Below are positions 60,091-64,000 of a DNA stretch of 64,000 nucleotides, one piece after another. Each line of letters opens with the position of its first letter. The first letter of the stretch is position 1. The DNA is from Eunapius fragilis. Lineage: Eukaryota > Porifera > Demospongiae > Spongillida > Spongillidae. The notes beneath the pieces were generated by a model, which was not told where the DNA came from, ran no database searches, and was given only the letters and a program-made list of their open reading frames with translations. The stretch is from NCBI GenBank assembly GCA_963681505.1, contig OY811979.1:7734736-7798735 (forward strand), in the 5' to 3' direction. The position numbers were made by a program, and so were the translations under genes.

Positions 60091-61698
60091 TTGGGTTGTT
60101 TGACCTCAGAATCGGGTGTCCAACAAGGAGATCCCCTTGGTCCCCTGCTATTCTCTCTTGTATTAAATGTCCTTGTTAAAGCAATCTCAGAAGACAAAGC
60201 TTGTTCCAGCAACCTTTTCCATGCATGGTACCTAGATGATGGTGTCTTGGCTGGCCCAAGGCAGTCTCTGTGCCGGTGCCTCAGTCTTCTCCAGGTTCAG
60301 GGTCCAGCTCTAGGTATCTTTGTCAACTTGTCAAAGTGTGAGGTTCTCTCCCGCCACAATCTTGATGTGTTCCCTTCTGGGATGAAAGCATCTGACAAGC
60401 CAAACATTGTAATACTTGGTGTGGCCATTGGAGACCTGGACTTTTGCTCGTCATTCATCGCTACCAAGCGGATGGAGGCCAGTGCTCTCCTATCCCAACT
60501 TGAGCAAGTTGGTGTGTTGGATCCCCAGGTTGCATTGGTCCTCCTTCGTCTGTGTGGAGGGTTTTGTAAGCTGGTACACCTAGCCCGATCAACACCACCA
60601 TCTCTATCTTCACAAGCTCTCAGCCTTTTTGACAAAGACATCCGTAGGGTTTTCAGTGAGTGCACTGGTGTTGATACCTCTGATACTGCCTGGAAACAAG
60701 CCCAGCTCAGCCTGAGCAGAGGAGGCCTAGGCCTGCGATCTTTGTCTCACCACTCTTCTGCAGCTTACATCTCCTCCATTTGTTCATCGGGCTTTGGATC
60801 CAAATCAGTCCACCACCTATCTCAAGCTGTGGAGGTCTTTAACAACTTCGTTTTACCAGTAGAAGCCATTAATGTTGAGTCTGTTCTTCTTTCCCCTCCG
60901 ATTCAGAAAACACTGTCTTCCAAAATTCATGACCATCTATTCGACGATCTGCTAACTCTATCTTCATTGGCAGACAAAGCCCGTCTATTGTCCATCTCTT
61001 CACCCCATGCTTCAGCCTGGCTGTCTGTAACTCCCTCTGAGGGCCTTGGACTCCATCTAGATCCACCTGTTTTCCAGATTGCTGTAAAGTGGTGGCTTGG
61101 CCTCGATACTTCAGAGGGCTCTCAGTGTACCCTGTGTCCCGGTGTGCTTGATCACCTTGGCCACCATGCAGTCACCTGCAAATATGGTGGAGATGTGGTC
61201 TCCCGCCACAACAAGATCAGAGAAATCCTGGTGGAGACCTGTCGGCGTGCACACATAGGTGTTCAGGTGGAAGTGGGCAACAATCTCACACATGACCACA
61301 ATAAGACTCGCCCAGCTGATATCTTGCTATCCAATTGGTTCTTAGGCAAACCAGCAGCACTAGATGTCTCCATCACGTCTCCGCTAAACCCTTTAACCCT
61401 TTTGGAAGCGGGAGTCTTGGCCAAGTCTGCTGCTCAGGCCACAGAGGCGAGGAAACATCAAGCTAATGATCCCAAATGTTCGGATCTTGGATGGGTATGT
61501 GTCCCCATGGTGGTAGAATCGTATGGAGCTTGGGGCGATGAGGCCTCTTCTATCATTTCATCAATTGCCTCCAGACTCGCCACCTCTACATGCAAGTCCA
61601 AGTCAGTTGTGCTGAATGACATTTATGGCCGGCTTAATGTTCATCAAGTTCATGCCAATGCTACAGCCATCCTCTCTAGAATAATCCCGCTGTCATAG
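60091..61698 (+). CDS. RLE non-LTR ORF, palm to endonuclease of the full-length copy
   Basis: 535 codons in the same frame as the previous piece, open from 60049 on. It starts with GCLTSESGVQQGDPLGPLLF, then the YLDDGVLAG box, VNLSKCEVLSRHNL, QVALVLLRLCGGFCKLVHLA, QAQLSLSRGGLGLRSLSHHS, WWLGLDTSEGS, the knuckle CTLCPGVLDHLGHHAVTCKY (C-x2-C-x8-H-x4-C), RHNKIREILVETCRRAH, TRPADILLSNWFLGKPAALD with VSITSPL and EARKHQANDPKCSDLGW, ending AILSRIIPLS. With one stop and one frameshift upstream, this is the copy closest to a complete coding element. Confidence 0.9.
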   Translation: MGCLTSESGVQQGDPLGPLLFSLVLNVLVKAISEDKACSSNLFHAWYLDDGVLAGPRQSLCRCLSLLQVQGPALGIFVNLSKCEVLSRHNLDVFPSGMKASDKPNIVILGVAIGDLDFCSSFIATKRMEASALLSQLEQVGVLDPQVALVLLRLCGGFCKLVHLARSTPPSLSSQALSLFDKDIRRVFSECTGVDTSDTAWKQAQLSLSRGGLGLRSLSHHSSAAYISSICSSGFGSKSVHHLSQAVEVFNNFVLPVEAINVESVLLSPPIQKTLSSKIHDHLFDDLLTLSSLADKARLLSISSPHASAWLSVTPSEGLGLHLDPPVFQIAVKWWLGLDTSEGSQCTLCPGVLDHLGHHAVTCKYGGDVVSRHNKIREILVETCRRAHIGVQVEVGNNLTHDHNKTRPADILLSNWFLGKPAALDVSITSPLNPLTLLEAGVLAKSAAQATEARKHQANDPKCSDLGWVCVPMVVESYGAWGDEASSIISSIASRLATSTCKSKSVVLNDIYGRLNVHQVHANATAILSRIIPLS

Positions 61699-61859
61699 AG
61701 CTAGATCCGTTTGTGTGTGTAATGTGTTATGTAATGAACTAATAATAATAATAATAATCCTGTACGTGCATTTATATTCCCATTTGTGTATCTCTTGTAT
61801 CTTGTATTCTTTAACCAAGGATTATTAACCTGTCATTGTTAATAGTAACAATAATAATG

Positions 61860-62200
61860 ATTGTCAGCTGGGGCAGCCGCCTTGTCCACAGAAGAGCGAA
61901 AGCATACCGAGAATGACCACAAATGCAATGCTTTGGGCTGGTGTTGTGTACCTCTGGTCACGGTGTCCTATGGTGGTTGGGGAAAGGAAGCCATGGGCTC
62001 GTTTTAGATGCTTGCCTCTAGTCTTGCCATCATATCGGGCAAACCAAAGTCAGTTGTGCTGTCTGAACTGGATAGCAGGCTCAACTTGCATCTGTGAGGG
62101 CAAATGCGACAGCAATCCTTTCCAGGTGGCTCCCATCTTAAAGTTTATTAAACTGTAGCATGGTTTATTAATAGTTCATGCATGTCCTAAATATTTATAT
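61860..62200 (+). mobile_element. RLE non-LTR 3' fragment (lineage C, copy 2)
   Basis: Begins tgtcagctggggcagccgcc after AATAATAATGAT, the same 5' breakpoint as the copy at 55428. The frame carries a Trp-to-stop change (61996-62010 region) and a deletion near 62094. It is the last element of the nest. Confidence 0.88.
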
Positions 62201-62269
62201 TATTGTATTCTTGTACTCCTATCGTCGTTTAACTATCCACTTTTGTTGATGTGAAGGCATCTTAAACAA

Positions 62270-62830
62270 GCGAGTGCCTTAACATAAACAGGGCGCAGTG
62301 GTTTTCGACCGCTGTACCGTTTAAGTTTAGTCAGTAAGTAGAGCAGAATAGGATTAATTGGACAAGCACTCATAAGAACAATAGATATAGCCACAGGGCA
62401 ATTACTCCTGCATTAAAGTAGGTTTTTTTTTTTCAGATACTGCCTTAACATAAACAGGGTGGGGGCACCGATTAGGTTTAGGCAGTACAGGGTCGAATAG
62501 GTTGAATAAGCACTCCTAACAACAAAAGCCACATCGCCTGCATTAAAGTATTATTTGCAGTACTGCCTTTAATATAATCAGCTAGTGGTCGACCGCAACC
62601 GTTTTATTTTATATGTATAGGCAGTAATATAGGTTGGATCACACTGCTTATAATAAAAGACACAGCGCAATTTCTCCAACAATAAAACAAGGCCTTTGTT
62701 TTTTTTGTTGCAAGTATAGTGCCTTAACATAAACTGGGCGCGGGGTTTTCGGCTGCTGTACCGTTTAAGTTTAGACAGTAAGGAGAGCACCCGGGCTTGG
62801 TTGATCTCTTTGTGATATAAGTGATAGCTA
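62270..62830 (+). repeat. Degenerate tandem array, units of about 150 bp
   Basis: Units start at gccttaacataaacaggg (62276, 62444), with diverged forms at 62567 and 62721, and include gctgtaccgtttaagtttag and a cagtaag motif. Additional half-units occur at 62980-63010. Non-coding. Confidence 0.65.
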
Positions 62831-64000
62831 ACCACAGTAGCGTTAATTAAACAAGAATCTGGAACGGCGAGCCATTGAATATGAGAGTTCCAAGCTATAT
62901 TATCCTACATATACAAGTATATGAATACGTTAATTGTGGTTAATCATTAATTATTCATAGGCGACCGTATACGGCAGTGCCTTAACTTAAACGCTGCCTT
63001 AACTATACAGCGCCGAAGGCACCCTCAAACAGATTGCGTTTATTATAAGGAAGAGGGGAGTTAGTAAGTTTCAATGAAGAGTGTCGGGAGGGAGGGACGG
63101 GTGCAATTTGAGTGCGGATTCGGATAGGGGTGAAAAGTTGGGTCGGCGTAGCGGGCCTTCGACCCCCGACCCTGCCCTAAGCCCTAATTTACCTCCCTCA
63201 CACTCGTAGTCCTTCGGACTTTGCACAGTTGTAATATCCCCGTAACGGATAAAGAAAAATATATAATTAACGAACAGAACAAATCAATAGGTACAGGATC
63301 CCTCTACGTACAAACCAATCTAGGAGTGAATTGAATTTTCCTGCCAAAAGATATGGCGGGTTTGAACCCCAAGGGGTATCGGACGTTGTAACACTGGCCC
63401 GAAGATAACAGAAGAGCCCATAGTCGATTCTACCAGAGAGAAGTGATGTAGTATGAAGTGTTAAAAATAGGAAGTCAATAGCGTTTACCGTTCCGAAGTT
63501 ATGGCGATTCAAACGCGAGAGGCGAAGACTGACCCATTCTTCCTAAAGGCCTTTTGTTTTCCATTCACGGCTGTTACATTACATTGAAATTTGGACAACA
63601 GGTCCTCGCCCACTATGAATTTTAAATACCTAGCAACAGGGCTCATTACTTCCATAGCAACAACTATAGGTTAAGAGAGGCCTGTGTACATGAAGATATC
63701 GTCGGATTTTTCACATAAAGCGCAACCTGCATATGCAGTAAGGACTTCGCCACCCGACAGTGCTAATTTCTAGCAATGATACCTTGGCGAACACGTGCCA
63801 CACTGCCAAAGGTTTTAACGGGTGCGGTCAACGGTGCTTATGTTTTCTAAAAATTGCTCTTATATTTTTCGACAGGAAACGCTTTGAACAAAGTAAAGGG
63901 TTTGATCTTGCGTTTCAAGTAGCTTTTACGTTGTACGCGGCTTCGTCTGTCCATTATAGTTGGTTGAAATATAGCGCCATTTTGGGTTCTCTAATGACGG
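62831..64000. other. No gene seen; dispersed repeat copy inside
   Basis: AT-rich then mixed sequence. Only short frames; the repeat at 63220-63517 is listed separately. Confidence 0.45.
63220..63517 (+). repeat. Dispersed repeat, copy 2
   Basis: Partner of 11323-11610, same orientation, sharing gaacagaacaaatcaatag, atggcgggtttgaacccc and gtagtatgaagtg. Sequence on either side does not match. Confidence 0.75.

Larger units (their letters stand above)
58223..61745 (+). mobile_element. Full-length RLE non-LTR retrotransposon (lineage B)
   Basis: 3.5 kb from an ATG next to (AAT)n to a tail ending in TAA repeats at 61740-61757. The single ORF would have the order: Cys cluster, Pro/Gln/Ser-rich linker, zinc fingers, reverse transcriptase, CCHC knuckle and PD-(D/E)XK-like endonuclease. 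It is broken by an indel near 58265, a frameshift near 59757 and one stop at 60046. Confidence 0.92.

Overview
The window looks like nuclear DNA from an early-branching animal, most likely a sponge; this is inference. Reasons: a split dynein heavy-chain exon and a second multi-exon gene with GT..AG introns, and animal-type transposons of many classes (DNA transposons with introns, Ty3/gypsy, Ty1/copia, restriction-like-endonuclease non-LTR elements, MITEs). Nothing bacterial is present: no operons, no ribosome binding sites, no tRNA or rRNA genes recognised. Almost everything that can be read is mobile DNA; host coding sequence is confined to about 0.9-1.2 kb and 29-34 kb.

Layout. 0-2.3 kb: a foldback repeat, one dynein heavy-chain exon carrying a frameshift, then 36-bp and 25-bp tandem arrays. 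2.28-9.96 kb: one 7.7-kb DNA transposon with terminal inverted repeats of about 2.1 and 1.75 kb around a gene of the DUF7869 type. 10-17.6 kb: no host gene; several MITEs, a palindromic spacer array and a dead pogo/Tigger-like transposase. 18.1-20.0 kb (minus): internally deleted Ty3/gypsy pol. 22.0-24.1 kb (minus): a decayed Transib/RAG1-like transposase with a C-terminal CCHC knuckle. 24.5-28.0 kb (minus): second Ty3/gypsy element, itself hit by a hAT-like MITE. 29.1-34.0 kb (plus): exons of an unidentified host gene.

34.8-62.2 kb is a nest of about 18 copies, mostly 5'-truncated, of a single-ORF non-LTR retrotransposon family (reverse transcriptase, CCHC knuckle, PD-(D/E)XK-like endonuclease). 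Copies are separated by short (TAA/AAT)n tracts, as expected if the family inserts into that microsatellite and each new copy supplies fresh target. All three minus-strand copies stand head-to-head with a plus-strand copy across such a tract. One nearly complete copy is interrupted by a young Ty1/copia element (207-bp LTRs with about three differences, 5-bp target duplication, one in-frame stop). 62.2-64 kb is non-coding, with a degenerate tandem array and a second copy of a dispersed repeat also present at 11.3 kb.

All calls are from reading the sequence and the translations; no database search was run.
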